Shown here: piece by piece, positions 1-11,885 of the stretch
Layout: each line of letters opens with the position of its first letter
How positions within the stretch are numbered: the stretch's first letter is position 1
Assembly (NCBI GenBank): GCA_031772625.1
Contig: CM062811.1
Span: 644,504,820 to 644,568,819, forward strand
Direction: 5' to 3'
Source: Pinus tabuliformis
Lineage: Eukaryota > Streptophyta > Pinopsida > Pinales > Pinaceae
Length of the DNA: 64,000 nt
The notes under the pieces: model-generated
Told to the model about the DNA's origin: nothing
What the model saw: only the letters and a program-made list of their open reading frames with translations
The model's database searches: none
Program-made: the position numbers and the translations under genes

Positions 1-1054
1 ATAACAACATTCAGAAGTTGGATTAAAGTGAGAGATTTTAGAAAATTAAATGAAAGTCTGGTTGGTTGACTCTCTGCAATTATGGATCGAAACCAACGAG
101 GTTCCATATATGGTGCTCAAAAAATAAACAGTGTTCCTAACAAAAAAGCATCATTTTGTATATAAAATATTTAAATAAATTATCACCAGTTTATATTAAA
201 CTGTGAAATCAACATTTGAAAAGCAATGCATATGAAGCATATTAAGCATGCATGGAAACTACTAATTGGAGTCCAAAAAATTATTATGGTAGATGAAGCG
301 ATATGGTGTGCTGCCTTAGAAGAACACCAATATGCAATAAAGAACCTTGAAATATGCTTGGAAAGTGAAAAGACATAAAATAATGTAGAGCACTGGTGGC
401 AGAGAGGGTATAAAAACTCAGAATTATGTTTAACCCTCCAATATAGTTAACCACACATGGAATAAGTGAATTCAAATGAATGACAATGCAGTGAATGCCC
501 ATGAGCTCTAGTTTCATCAATTCATGAGTAAATGTTGGTGTGGGATTAAACCAAATAATGCTAATTTCATGCCTCATACTTCTCAAAGACCCAAGCTACA
601 AATATCATGGCTTGGTATTATACCTATGTGCAGATTTGTGCAGATTTGAGATGTTTATAGGAGAATCAATCATATTTCCATAACACCCCTCTCGAGCCTA
701 TTTCATGCTAACGAATTAGAGTCTAGTGCCAAACACATGATCACATATCCAAGCAAAAGATCATCCCAGTGCATCTCCTAGAATGGTGGATATCAAGTGA
801 CTCAATGTGGCCATTTATTGCACAGAAGTTGAAATATATAACAATGAGCCAATGGGGCATGCATTTTCATAAAAGGATGACCTCATTTCTCAAAACACAC
901 CTAAAGGAACTAGGATTGTTACAATGTTGTATGTTGGGTTAGGGTGCAACACTATCATGTTATAAGACACAATTGCATATAAAAGGTTATACTCCATCGG
1001 ATACACAAAGAAAATTCCTTTTCTTGTCTTAATTAGAAAGGAGACAGTTTTTCA
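1..1054. other. No recognisable gene
   Basis: AT-rich non-coding-looking sequence. The longest open frame (284-586, minus) has no motif I know and no coding character. I see no repeat or element end here. Confidence 0.5.
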
Positions 1055-1068
1055 TTGACAAGAAAGAA

Positions 1069-2036
1069 TTGTTATTTAGAAAGGAGGCATCATCCAATGA
1101 AGTTCGAGATGGTGAAGAATGCACCATACAGTACATTTCAACTACTTATATTCAAGAAAATCCCATCTCACTTGTTAATAATGAAACTCACGAGTATGGG
1201 TTTAAGAATTCAGACGCAATTGAAAGATATCAAGATCATGTAGTTGAAAAAGAAGAGAAAATTGAACAGGTTTACAAAAGTGAAACTCACGATGATGAAG
1301 AACGAAAATCACATAAGAATTATAACAGTAGCCAAAATGATGGTTGTCCCATGTTGTCTGATGTAGTTTCTTTGAAATTTTGAGATCATCAACTGATTCA
1401 TTCATCATACGATGAACCTCAAGAAGCTTATGAGAATATTTGAGTTTCAGATGTTGGTCTGCAACCTCATAACTCAGCTATTGAGGATGAAGTTCATGAA
1501 GACAAATTTCATTATTCAGAGTCCAGACAATGACAAACAGTTTTATGGCCTTGATGAATTGCATGGTTCGAAAGTGGACAGTGTCTCTAGTATGTATGAG
1601 CCAATGCCTAGTGTTTCCCAGCATGCAGGTGAGTCATCTCATTACAAGGTTGATTGGATTCATGTCTACACACAAATAGAGAGCGATACTTCAAAGCAGA
1701 AATTAAGTTGTTCATGTAATTATAAAGAAACAGAACTAGACACGGCTCAGGACATTGTTGATTCTTCAAACATTTTTGAAGGTAGCATTGATGTGTTCGC
1801 TAGTTCGGGAATGCCTTGACTCTGTTCTAGTTCCCCTAGTATTAATATTAATGATGTGTTCCATTTGCTATAATGATTTCAATACTCCATTAAACAAGCC
1901 CAACCTTACCGACAGTAATGATGTGTTCCTTGTTCAAGTATGGATGAATCTGTTCTTGAAAAAGCAGTCACAGCTGAGGAGAATGTTCAAAATAATCCCA
2001 ATCCTACAGTTATACCAATGAATACAACTACACAAG
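1069..2036 (+). pseudogene. Broken acidic-protein coding remnant, unrecognised
   Basis: A coding-like plus-strand stretch. The frame opened at 1069 gives a charged protein rich in E, D, K and S. After a TGA at 1381 the same frame continues with sense-like sequence (YDEPQEAYENI, stop, VSDVGLQPHNSAIEDEVHED) to about 1530. A second frame then carries coding-like sequence (GLDELHGSKVDSVSSMYEP) to 1819, and a further frame shows DESVLEKAVTAEENVQNNP near 1950-2010. The order and composition suggest one ancestral acidic, low-complexity protein broken by at least two stops and two frameshifts. I do not recognise the family. It could be an exon of a host gene or part of a transposon-captured gene. Confidence 0.4.
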
Positions 2037-2499
2037 GAAAATAATACCAATGCCAACATCTTTGCAAGGGAAATACATCAAATTGAAAGGAAAATATCTA
2101 TGGAAAAGAAACCCTTTGTTGTCTTCCTTGAAACTTCTAGCTCAGCTTTGAGTTCCTTTTCAAAATAACAGTGAAAGCCCCAACATAAAAAAACTAAAAC
2201 AATTTAGCGCCAAAAAGCTTTTTGGCCTCTACACCAAAAAAGTTTCGGTGGTTTCAGCTGTCTTGTTTCCATTTTAAGATGGCCTAGCCTGCTGTTTCCT
2301 GCTATATCCTGCCCATGTCTCCCACTTTTCATAAGAATGAGGGTCTTAATAACTATCTCCTGCCACCCACGAATAAATGAGTATGTACTCTGCTGCTGTT
2401 GGGCCTCATGCCCTTAATGCCCATCACATAAACCCTAGTCTTGTGGCTCTCAAACATTGGTGTTTGTCTCTCCATTTTCTCAACAAACCCTCCATTGCA

Positions 2500-2620
2500 A
2501 TGGGGCAAATGAGGAGGAAGGTTTGGTTGATGACGAGGAGGAAGGTTTGGTTGTAGAAGCAAAGGTGTTGGTTCATTGCAGTGTGGAGGAAGGTTTGGTT
2601 GATGAAGATGCAACACCATT
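2500..2620 (+). repeat. Imperfect GGAGGAAGGTTTGGTTG repeats
   Basis: Three copies of a core GAGGAAGGTTTGGTTG occur near 2513, 2541 and 2586, which translate as repeated EEGLV in one frame. This is a short degenerate tandem repeat. The surrounding open frame (2457-2798) has no known domain, so I treat the repeat, not the frame, as the supported feature. Confidence 0.45.
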
Positions 2621-2799
2621 TTCCACTGGATTCGAAATGGAAAGTCATGGCAGGAATCAAGCATGGAATGGAGTAGTTCCGCCAGGCCCACTGTTGGATT
2701 TCGTTCCATCAATTCCTCCCAAAAGCCCAATTTCTTTCTCGTGCCATCTGCAGAATCTCTCTAGAACAAATCGAGGCGATTCTCTAGCCATCTCTTAGC

Positions 2800-3945
2800 A
2801 CAACAGAAACAAAGTGACATTAGTGTGGCACTGTCACCATCTTCGTGAATCTACAAACATTTCTCAATCTTTTTCGTTCCTCTGTTCCTTGCAGAAACCC
2901 TATATGTTCCTTGAAACCCTCTATGTTCCTGTATATACTTTTGAATACAAATTGGCAAAACCAACGTAATTAAGGTATCAAACCAATGAGTCATGATCCT
3001 TATATGAAAAAAAAAAGAATGGCTCCAATCTCAAACCAAGTCCACGAGCTAAGCATCAAATCTACGTAACATACCAAATCCTGGTCAACCCCACACGTAG
3101 CCCAGAGTTCTAGTTTATAGCCAAACCAAAAAGGGAAGAACCCATAAGGGGTGCAAGTGTATGCGTGAACTGAAAAGAAACCCTGATTGTCGTCCTCCAG
3201 CTCTGAAGACACCAGAAAATCTGAAATACCACTTTCTTCCAAGGAACTCTTCAAACCACCGTTCCAAGGCTGGCCGATAGAGGAATTCTCCAAAGCTTGA
3301 GATTTCGATAGACACGAAACCGCTTGCAAAAATAAAAGCAGCTTTCAAACTACAGAGCCGCCCAAACCCTAAGCTTCAAATAAGCCATAATCTTGAAAAC
3401 CGCAAATCCACTGAGATCTTGAAAACTGGAAATCCACCGAGATTATGGGTAGGCCACCTCTTATAGAAGAAAGATTGTGGTCTTAACCAGATGTCTGGCG
3501 AGGCCAGGGGCTCATTTTCCTCGTAACCGCTTTAGAGGCCAGAAAAGAAATCCAAACGCCTTGACTGTAGGTTTTCCAAAAGCAGCGGGTTTCCAGGTTT
3601 AGCAGGAGGAAAGGCTAGTCGGCTCCCACTTCGATTTTTCCTCGCGGCTTTTCTTACGGTTCGAAAACCAGGCTTGAAGCGGTTTCTTTGTTGATCGCAA
3701 GGCTCTCGGATGGCGACACATTTTGGCTCATCTAGAGTGATGCCACTCAGCTCTCCCCACGTGGCGGTGGTCAGAATCTTCAAACCACCCTTCCCCGCAC
3801 CTTATTCTCCTTGCATCTTGGTGCTTTGATATCCCTCAGCGCCATCCATTTCGGCGGAAGCTTTCGACGGTCAGATCTCGTCGAGCTAGTTTTGCGGGCT
3901 GAGAGTGTGTTCACTATTTGAAAATATATTTTAAATTAAATTTTA
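2800..3945. other. Less AT-rich stretch without a supported gene
   Basis: The part from about 3480 to 3900 is visibly richer in G and C than its surroundings. It contains minus-strand open frames (3000-3329 and 3532-3783) without recognisable domains. Around 3390-3445 a roughly 30-bp segment containing ATCTTGAAAAC and AAATCCAC is repeated twice. A decayed exon or promoter region is possible but not supported. Confidence 0.35.
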
Positions 3946-3946
3946 A

Positions 3947-3966
3947 AATATATATATATATATATA

Positions 3967-4004
<38 letters not shown>
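3947..4004. repeat. TA dinucleotide microsatellite
   Basis: Nearly pure alternating TA, with one short interruption near 3967 (TAGTA). Confidence 0.95.
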
Positions 4005-4007
<3 letters not shown>

Positions 4008-4599
4008 TGTTATTTTATATTATATAAAACATGTATTAAGTATAGTATAAAAATGACTCACCAAGTTTTAAGGAATGAGAAGGAATTTATGTAATGTGGA
4101 TTTAGTCATTTAATAAATTAGATAATAGAGCTTAAATTTGTTTAATTATTATTAAAGTATTATGTCGAAATGAGTAATAAAAATTGAATTTTTTTATTTT
4201 AAAATATTATGTTGAAATTGATAAGTTGTTATTTTACTTTATTATTTATTGGAAGTGTGAATATTTATATTATTATTATTATTATTAATATATTGTGTGT
4301 GTGGTATTTTGATTTAATAATAAATTTAAGTGTAAATTGATTATCGATAAAGAATTTATTGTCAAACATATTAGGCATACCAAATGATTCATGGATGGTA
4401 ATGGTGGTAGTGGTTCCAAGCATTTCAAACTATAAAATAAAGATTTAACGAGAGAAAATTAAGGTGGAAGAATCCCTAGTCTAACTTGAAGATGGATGAA
4501 TCTATGATAAAAGATGTCAAGTGGGAACTTGATGAGATAAGACAAGATTCACAATGAAAATCATGCAAGTGATGGATAAATCACTAGGGGACAACAAGC

Positions 4600-4690
4600 A
4601 CATCATTTCAATTGTGGGGACTTGAACCCAAGCTGCTCTAGTAAGAGCCAAGTATCTTGACCTACTAGGCTACAATGGAAGCATAACAAT
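4600..4690 (-). mobile_element. tRNA-derived SINE head candidate
   Basis: On the minus strand the sequence shows TAGCCTAGTAGG, an exact match to the RNA polymerase III A-box pattern TRGCNNAGYNGG (about 4660-4672). About 43 bases downstream it shows GGTTCAAGTCC, a one-base variant of the B-box GGTTCGANTCC (about 4618-4629). The flanks ATTGT and ACAAT can pair like an acceptor stem. A normal cloverleaf is poor in the anticodon arm, and no CCA-adjacent discriminator context is clear, so a tRNA-derived SINE or decayed tRNA is more likely than a working tRNA gene. I did not find a poly(A) tail or duplicated target site. Confidence 0.5.
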
Positions 4691-7600
4691 GGATTAAGCC
4701 TTCATGCAGGTGGATTAAGCATAACCTAAGACTTAAATGAGGATGACCTCATGTATGTGTTCCATTTGGATAAGCACAATATGTATAGTGATCATGGAAG
4801 TTTAACATGATATTGATGATTTAAATGATTGTACAAACGATAATATCTTAACATTGAATTTGACTCAAATGTCCTTGGGGAAGGAAGAATATTCGACAAG
4901 AGGTTAAGGCTCAAGATGACGAGACTCATTTGAAATTTAATGATGTACTTAGATGAGTATACCTATGATGTAATGGTTAACTTCCTAATAGAAAGAACAA
5001 GAAATGTATATTGAAAAAGTAATTGGTACCTTGATGAAAACATGACACTAATAGTACTCATGGGATAACATAATCCTGTCCAGGGTTGGACCACATCCTC
5101 ACATAGATCCTAGAGGGATGTTGAACTGTTTATACAAGTAAATGAAATTAATTCATGATAAGAATGCTTATAGTGTATTTTTGCTCTATATTTGATAAGT
5201 ATTGAGATGATTCTCATATTAACGATGTTTCGTGATATGATGGTATGTGGTAAATGTATATAGTTATAATGAGAGGTTAATGATGTATATGTGGTGCTTA
5301 TTTAATTATTTGTTATGATAATGATGTTGAATTCTCATGATGGATATGATAATCATAGGGATCATGATGTAAATTGACATGTGGTTCATTTATTATGAGA
5401 TGTCATGATATATCCTTGATGTTGATATGTTGATGTTATAACTTATGGGAGTATTTTATGATGTGAAACATGGGGTAATTGCATGCAAATTTTATGACAT
5501 TCAAGAATATGCAGATCTTTACTATTCAAAATGTTGTGATAACAATCACTTTATGTTATCAGGATGAAATGAAAGTGTTGGCATATGGACTATTTCTTTG
5601 ATACTATGATTATAAATAATGCATTGATTGCATGTTCAGATGTGGTGATTGACAGGAAATCCATGAATGGGATGAGAGGGCCAATTTATTTGATGATCTC
5701 ATGGGCACCCATACCTGCGAGGGAGAATATGTAACACCATATGAACCAAGGACAACCGAAATCAACACTACATATGCTAGTGGTTCTTTTATATTGCATA
5801 GCTCTTGATGGATAGCTCTTGAGGGGCTATGGGACCATCTTGAGGGGCTATGGGGGAATTAGTGCCTGATATTGGCACTAATTGTCATTCCTTCTCATAT
5901 GAAAAGTCATGAGCCTAGTCAATCTTGATCTGAGGCCAGTCCTATTTTGATAGGAAGAGCCCTAAGGTAAGGCTATGAGCTATGACCTACAAGCTTTGTC
6001 GGTACCCTCAAGACTAATCAAAGTGCCCAGTAACAAGGCTCCTCAAGTCAAATCCACTAGCCTGGGGTTGATATATTATTATAGAATAGGCCTATAAGGT
6101 TTGTTCAAGTCATCCTAGATCCTCTCCTAGGCGTCTTCTTCTATCTGACATAGAATTATATCTATGCACTTGTCCCTTCAATATATCCATAAGATGCCTT
6201 GTAAAATACCATACAGTGGACTGTTATTTCCTTTATGATGATGATGATACCTTATTTTACAAGCTTAATACTTACTATAATATTGTCTGTAGTAGAATCT
6301 TCCAAGGTGCTAAGTCAAGAATCTTTACTCAAGGTGATAGACTGATCCTCTTCTTGAGTTCAGGTCATAGTTATGTAGTTTCTCAACACTTACATATAAT
6401 TTCTCCTCTTGCAACCTTTAACAATAGGTCTAGTCCCTTGAAATATTTGTAGAATTCTATTGCAAGTTTGTCCCTTTAGGGCTTTCAATAGTCCCAAAAG
6501 GATGTGAAATTGATCTTCCTTCAATGTGTCACAATTTGATGGAGTGAGAGGTTTATATTTCACAAGACTTGTATAAATATAATAATTTTTGAAGATAATT
6601 GTGTTCCTTTAGGGTGTTTGAGCTTTGGATCAAACCTTCTAAATAATCCTACTATGCCCCTATATAGTTTGGTCCTAGTATTTTTTAAAATTAGTTTCCT
6701 TTCTACCTATTAGGACTATCTATAGTCCAGAAAAGATTAGTTTAACTAGTAACTTGATCACCTTCACAAAATTTCACAAAACCTTATTATTTTCACATAT
6801 TTTTAATGTGTTACAAGACCTGTGAATTTGAGCACATGTCTTAGATCTTTCTCCTAGAATTCTCAACCTCGCGATGATTCAAACTCTCTAGGTTTGAATT
6901 TCTTATAAGTTGTATTGAGTTCCTTTTTGAAGTTGAAGATGACAAAAATCTTGTGTGTCTATTACAACAATTAAGCCATCTAGTATACTTAATGAAATAT
7001 CTATGTCTCATTAGTTTAATCTCATTTCTGAGCTGAGTAGCCTATGATTGCAACTCTGTGGTCTTGATCTCAAACAAACGTGTCTTTATTCTCCAACCTT
7101 GCATATGTTTTTCCAAAGACAATAATAACAAAAGGTCATTAATGTGAAATGATTTTTGATCTGGTATCCTCTTAACAATCAAAGGCATTCAATAGATGGT
7201 TAAAGTAGTGGTTGGGAGGAGTTCATTGTTAAAAACATCCAAGGGTTTCCAAACTAGAGAAACAAGGGCATGTGTTTGATTTATGGGCTAACGTTTGAAA
7301 ATTTTATACGAGAAGAGGAGTTGGTGGGAGTCCTTATGGCAAGGGCTTGCACCTCTTCCTTTATTTCTTAAAGTAGGCTTGAAATAAGTGATTATAGATA
7401 TATGATACATATAATATGAAAAGCTCTTACAACACAATAATCTTGAACATTTGCATGAGACATAACTTAATTATTTTCAATATATTTTTGCTTTAAAAAA
7501 GGCAATATATGCTACCATGATGCAATACAATGATTCACCAACATTAGGCACCAAAAAAATGAATTGGACCATGGATGTTACATACGATCACAATCATCCA

Positions 7601-8490
7601 CGATAAACTATGATTATTAGCACTCTGCAATCAAAGGCACAAAGCAGGGACAACATGTACCCATCTTGGAGGATAGTGGGGAAACCAAAAATTTTATTGA
7701 GGCACAGTTGGTGGAGTGTAGAGGCATTCAGAGATTGATATATATGTTGAACACCATGGGCGAGAGAGGATGCCCATGCTTCACCTCAGTTGTCTTCTTG
7801 ATTGTTGGTTAGATATGTTGAGGATATGGTTGATGGGTCGATATTGAAGTCAAAATCATCCCTTAACCATTTAGCCAAAAATATGTCTCCTCAAGTATCT
7901 CCAATAATAGATATGAAGAGTCATAATATTTAACTTGGAATTATGGCCCACCATGATCATCTAATAATTAATTGAAATAGCAGTAGACGCCAATTTACGG
8001 ATTGGGTGGATCATATGGTGGGACTATGCTAGTGGGAACCCTAAATAAATGACTTGAAACCCCCTTGATTTTCTACCTTGATGGCATTCATCTCCCAAAT
8101 TTCTTGCTGGATACACAAGTCCTGAAAACATGACAAGGAAGATGAGAGGAAGTTGACAAGGACATTAGGTTGTAATAGAACATCATAAAGTGCATCCACA
8201 TGGATGAACATGGAATGGGAATTAATGTCATAAAGTCATAAAGGTCACAAAGGTGCATCAAAATATTTTTGGAGTGTCCTAAAGGTAAATATACAATTCT
8301 TGTCTCGTATAAAATAAAATATACATTTATTGTGGTGATAGTATCCACAAGATTCTTAGAACTAGTAGCATAGTGTTTGGCAATGAATGAATAAGCAAGA
8401 AAAGGGGGAAAGTATCTAACAAATATGGTTAGAGTACACATCAAATTCCCCATCCTTGAATGAAATGGTGGTTTACACAGGGCTCATGAG
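4690..8490. other. Long AT-rich region, no supported gene
   Basis: No reading frame with recognisable domains. A short local duplication (CTTGAGGGGCTATGGG twice) lies near 5815-5865. The open frames at 6216-6452 (plus) and 8088-8453 (minus) have no motif I recognise. Probably old decayed repeats. Confidence 0.45.
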
Positions 8491-8573
8491 AGAATATGGG
8501 ATGGAGGGTAGATTGGCATGGTCAGAAAATGAGAGAAGGGTTTTATCTACTAAAAGAATATGGGATGGAGGTT

Positions 8574-8682
8574 ATGTCTAAGTTCAGGGAGGATTTTAGC
8601 TTTTTTGACAAGGATGGAGGTGGATGTATCACAACAAAGGAGCTCAAGACAATAATGCATTCTTTGGGTCGAAACCCCAATG
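8574..8682 (+). pseudogene. Calmodulin EF-hand 1 fragment
   Basis: The translation runs [17 protein letters not shown] and then [19 protein letters not shown]. It aligns with the first EF-hand of plant calmodulin, which binds Ca2+ through a [13 protein letters not shown] loop. Here the loop reads [13 protein letters not shown], so the third loop acidic residue is lost (D to G). Similarity stops abruptly after RNPN; the next residues (VHWKWSKC) are unrelated, and EF-hands 2-4 are absent. Plant calmodulin genes usually carry an intron in a Gly codon within this loop; here the loop is continuous, which suggests an RNA-derived copy or a rearranged piece. The open frame runs in from 8496 without further similarity. 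A functional calmodulin is very unlikely. Confidence 0.75.
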
Positions 8683-8799
8683 TACATTGGAAGTGGTCCA
8701 AATGTTTTATATTCAATAATCCAGTCTCGAATATAATCAACCACAAAAGAGTAGTTATAATCTGCGTGTAAATGCAACATATTAAATACACCATTCCAA

Positions 8800-9345
8800 A
8801 ATGATTTTTCTGAGGAGAATCAAATAAATAGATGAGTCTAGCTATCCATCGCCTCCATACATATTAAACAACAACCAAGCCCACTCTGTCCTTTATGACA
8901 CATTGTCTCATGCCAAGATGAAGCCAAAAATATACATGTATTGATATTCTTAAGCAGAGTGAAAATATGAAGCCAATATACAGAGATTCTCTGAAGGACT
9001 GCTCAAACTAGAGTCAACTTGCCTCCTAGGGAGAGCCACCTCTGTGCCCATGATAAAAGTTTACAGTGGATTTTCTCTATAAGTCAACTCCAATCCTTAA
9101 TTCCATAACAATTAGGTTGGAGCATAAATCTAAGATTTTAAAAATATGCATCCAATGTAGTGGAGATAACACCAAAATTATGATAAATCTCCAGTACTAA
9201 TGCATCATCTCGGTAAGAAGAAATCATATGAGATTTATTATTATTCATAAGGAGTGCAGATACCGATCAAAAGAGGTCAATCTACCAAATAGTAACACAT
9301 CATCGACAAATATCAAAGCAGTAGTTGTGACTTGTCTACTGCACA
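8800..9345 (-). mobile_element. LINE (L1-type) reverse transcriptase remnant
   Basis: On the minus strand, 9345-9265 gives ALIFVDDVLLFGR, the catalytic FxDD motif of L1-type reverse transcriptases with its usual LLFG continuation. Further along the same strand, about 9068-9003, is CKLLSWAQRWLSLGGKLTLV followed by a stop. This closely matches the conserved segment downstream of the catalytic core in plant LINEs. Near 8910-8950 there is SWHETMCHKGQSGLG, resembling the later W-x-x-x-C-x-x-x-x-x-x-GLG block. Stops and frameshifts separate the blocks. No LINE ends are visible. It is a dead 3' part of a third LINE copy in this window. Confidence 0.75.
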
Positions 9346-9759
9346 ATTACATTTAATCCATCTACCTCCACACCTACAACCAAAATTACTGCCCTTGTGA
9401 ATTTTGTGACTAATTCTTCCACAATCCAATATTTTATCCTCAGCGTCTTCTTCTCGCAAAATTTGTCATAGATACTTTTAAGTAGGGATATTGTCTACTA
9501 ACAAATATTTTGTAATTTGGCTCCACCATCCTTGTAGAAATTATGGTGTAGAGTTGCAACTACTTATGAAGTTTTAATCAAAATCACAAGACACAAACCT
9601 ACTCTATTGCTCTCTCGAAGTTAATTCACACAAGTTAACATCATCCAAGTTGTCTGTTAATGTGGAAATTTGAAATTTTCAATTTAATCAAGGAAAAATC
9701 AAATTGAAAATTTCTTGTTGCATTTTTCAACACATAGTTCATTGGAATGTATTACTTTC

Positions 9760-10127
9760 ACTATGAACTTGGCATAGTTCACATGTTAAGTTCATAAGGT
9801 TTTGGGCTGATGTGGTTCTATGTGTTGTGTATATAAATAATAGGTGTCCAACTCTTGCTATTAGAAACAAGACTCCCTATGAAATGTGGTATGGCCACAT
9901 TCCTTCGGTGAGGCATCTCAGGGTTTTTGGTTCCTCATATTATGCCTTCGTACCTAAGGAACAGATAAAAAAACTCAGTGCAAGGAATCACAAATGTATC
10001 TTCTTTGGGTACTCATACCTCCAAAGCATACCATCTCTATGATGAAGTGAATAAGAAGTTTATAATATCTAGAGATGTGATCTTTCTTGAGTCTTCCAAT
10101 ATTGACAATGTTGTTGAGTGGTAGCTT
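9760..10127 (+). mobile_element. Ty1/copia integrase C-terminal fragment
   Basis: The plus-strand frame reads through YINNRCPTLAIRNKTPYEMW, GHIPSVRHLRVFGSSYYAFV and KCIFFGYS. These are the standard end of copia integrase (L/INR-PT, TPYE-W, HLRVFG, FxGYS). After a frameshift near 10020 the match continues as SKAYHLYDEVNKKFIISRDV and IFLESSNIDNVVEW. No LTR or reverse transcriptase is visible downstream. It is a decayed internal fragment, opposite in orientation to the copia piece at 11690-11885, so the two are not simply parts of one collinear element. Confidence 0.9.
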
Positions 10128-10139
10128 AATTGTTTGGAT

Positions 10140-11680
10140 ATATTCGAACATGCAAAGTATTTTCAAGAGTTTGATAGTGAGATTCGACATCTCCTTCTCT
10201 TAGCTCTATAATTTCTATGATGAGCCTTGAAGAAATCAGGTTGAAGGAAATTCCTTCACCTGCTTTGTCAGGAAAGAGCTAAGAGACTATTGGCAGCACG
10301 TAGCCAAATCTGACAAGTGGTGAGGGTACATGCAAGATACAAAGCAAGGATTAATGCAAAGGAGTAATGCAGAGGAGTGTACTGACTACATACATATCAT
10401 CAAACATATTTCATCCCACTTAATATGCCTTGCATCGTGCCTGGTTAGTCATAAGATCATGTTGGTCACAACCTCAGTAGCTTAAATAAACAAGTGGTAA
10501 TACTCTTCATCTTCTAAGCTATGTAATAAACAAGTGAAAGGGAGCAAGACACGTAGTTCAAACACATGGAATGAATTTCAGTTCTTGCAACCATGAATGT
10601 CATTGAAGACAAAATTATACGACAATGATAAGCAAACTTTTAAGATACATTAAGAGATGTATTTCAAAAGACGTGCTTTGTTTTCCATACCTAGCCTCCA
10701 AAGGTTTATGCATTAGATGGAATCTTCATATGGTCCTAATATTCTATCATACCTTGGGTTTCTTGGTCTACTTATTTTTCTCCTCAACTCCTTGAGAGTC
10801 ATCTATCATGTCATCTTTCTCCATGGCCCGTGAGAGACATAATTGTGTAGTTTCAATGGGCAGTGACTGTTGCGGGATGAGGCCTTGGGAGGACACATTT
10901 ACATAGTTTTAGGATGTAAGGCACTACTTGGGACGAGGCCCTGGGAGGACAAGTCTATGCAATTTCAGGATGCAAGGCAGACTGGGTAGTCAAGGGACAA
11001 AACTGCACAGTTTTTGGAGACAGTGGGTTCCGGCTGAGGGAAGGACACTGGAGGAAACCACTGCGCATTTTTGAATGGTAAAGGAGGTTGGGATTTCTAC
11101 ACATTGCACGGTTCGAACAAGAAACAGAAAATATTGATGGTTACATATGTGAAGTGTGTAGTTCAGGAAAGTTGGAGGAGGCTAGGTTGCTAAGGAAACT
11201 CCAAAATTTAGCTAAGTGTGGGATCAGTGGAACGTATGTGGATTGTGATAAAACTTCACTATGATCACACACTTGAAAACTTATCGATACAATATAGAGC
11301 ATCCAAAACATATAACACATACTTCACTTAATGCAACAACCTTTATGGAAACTTACGACAAGTGCGACTTCGATTATAAACTTTGGGAGGATAAAGGTGA
11401 CACTTGTGTAAGAGTGTGTGAAATGAGTGTTAAACATGTCTCATTCTCATAAATATTTCCCCTTGAAGCAAAACAAACCTTCCTTTGCATGACAAGCGAT
11501 TACCCCCATGCACAAATATGACACATTCTATGTAAAGATAAAAGCATAAACGACTCTTAAGATCGAAAAGGGGAGCTTGAGATCATCAACTTACCAATAA
11601 GTGACTAAGGGATGATTGATCACAATATCCACAGTAGGCTCTGAAATTTAAGTGCAAGCCAAAATTTTGGAGGGTGTTGC
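10140..11680. other. No supported gene; short tandem repeat near 10870-11000
   Basis: The stretch contains an imperfect tandem duplication of about 58 bp. GGGATGAGGCCTTGGGAGGAC near 10875 and GGGACGAGGCCCTGGGAGGAC near 10933 are each followed by a TTT-AGGATG-AAGGCA segment. The small open frame at 11261-11452 has no motif I recognise. Confidence 0.45.
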
Positions 11681-11689
11681 AGCCTCTAC

Positions 11690-11885
11690 AATAGAGCCTT
11701 CACCTTCTTGCTAGCTTCGTTTTCAACTAGTCTCTTGAATTCTACGAACTCAGAGAATGTCTCATTTTTATTCCACGTGAAGAAGATCCAGCACTTCCAT
11801 GAGAAGTCATCAATAAAAGTGACAAAATATTTGTGTTTGACAATGTAGGTTGTCGAGAAAGGTCTAGAAACATCATAGTGGAAGC
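11690..11885 (-). mobile_element. Ty1/copia integrase core fragment
   Basis: The minus-strand translation is DVSRPFSTTYIVKHKYFVTF, then IDDFSWKCWIFFTWNKNETF and SEFVEFKRLVENEASKKV. This is the copia integrase core around its second catalytic Asp (consensus V-G-P-K/R-YFVTFIDDFSR-W-Y-L-K-S). The conserved DDYSR-type Arg is replaced by Trp. Similarity ends before the TDNGGE block. On its upstream side it joins LINE-1 ORF2 in the same orientation at about 11886, giving a chimeric junction. Confidence 0.8.

Noticed and set aside
3532..3783. 83-codon minus-strand frame in the GC-richer stretch
   Set aside because: No domain, no start context and no continuation. The composition alone explains the lack of stops.
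4600..4690. Functional tRNA gene
   Set aside because: Boxes A and B are present, but the anticodon arm does not fold convincingly. A SINE or tRNA relic is preferred.
9760..11885. One continuous copia element linking both integrase fragments
   Set aside because: The two pieces are in opposite orientation and cover different integrase parts, so a single collinear element is excluded.
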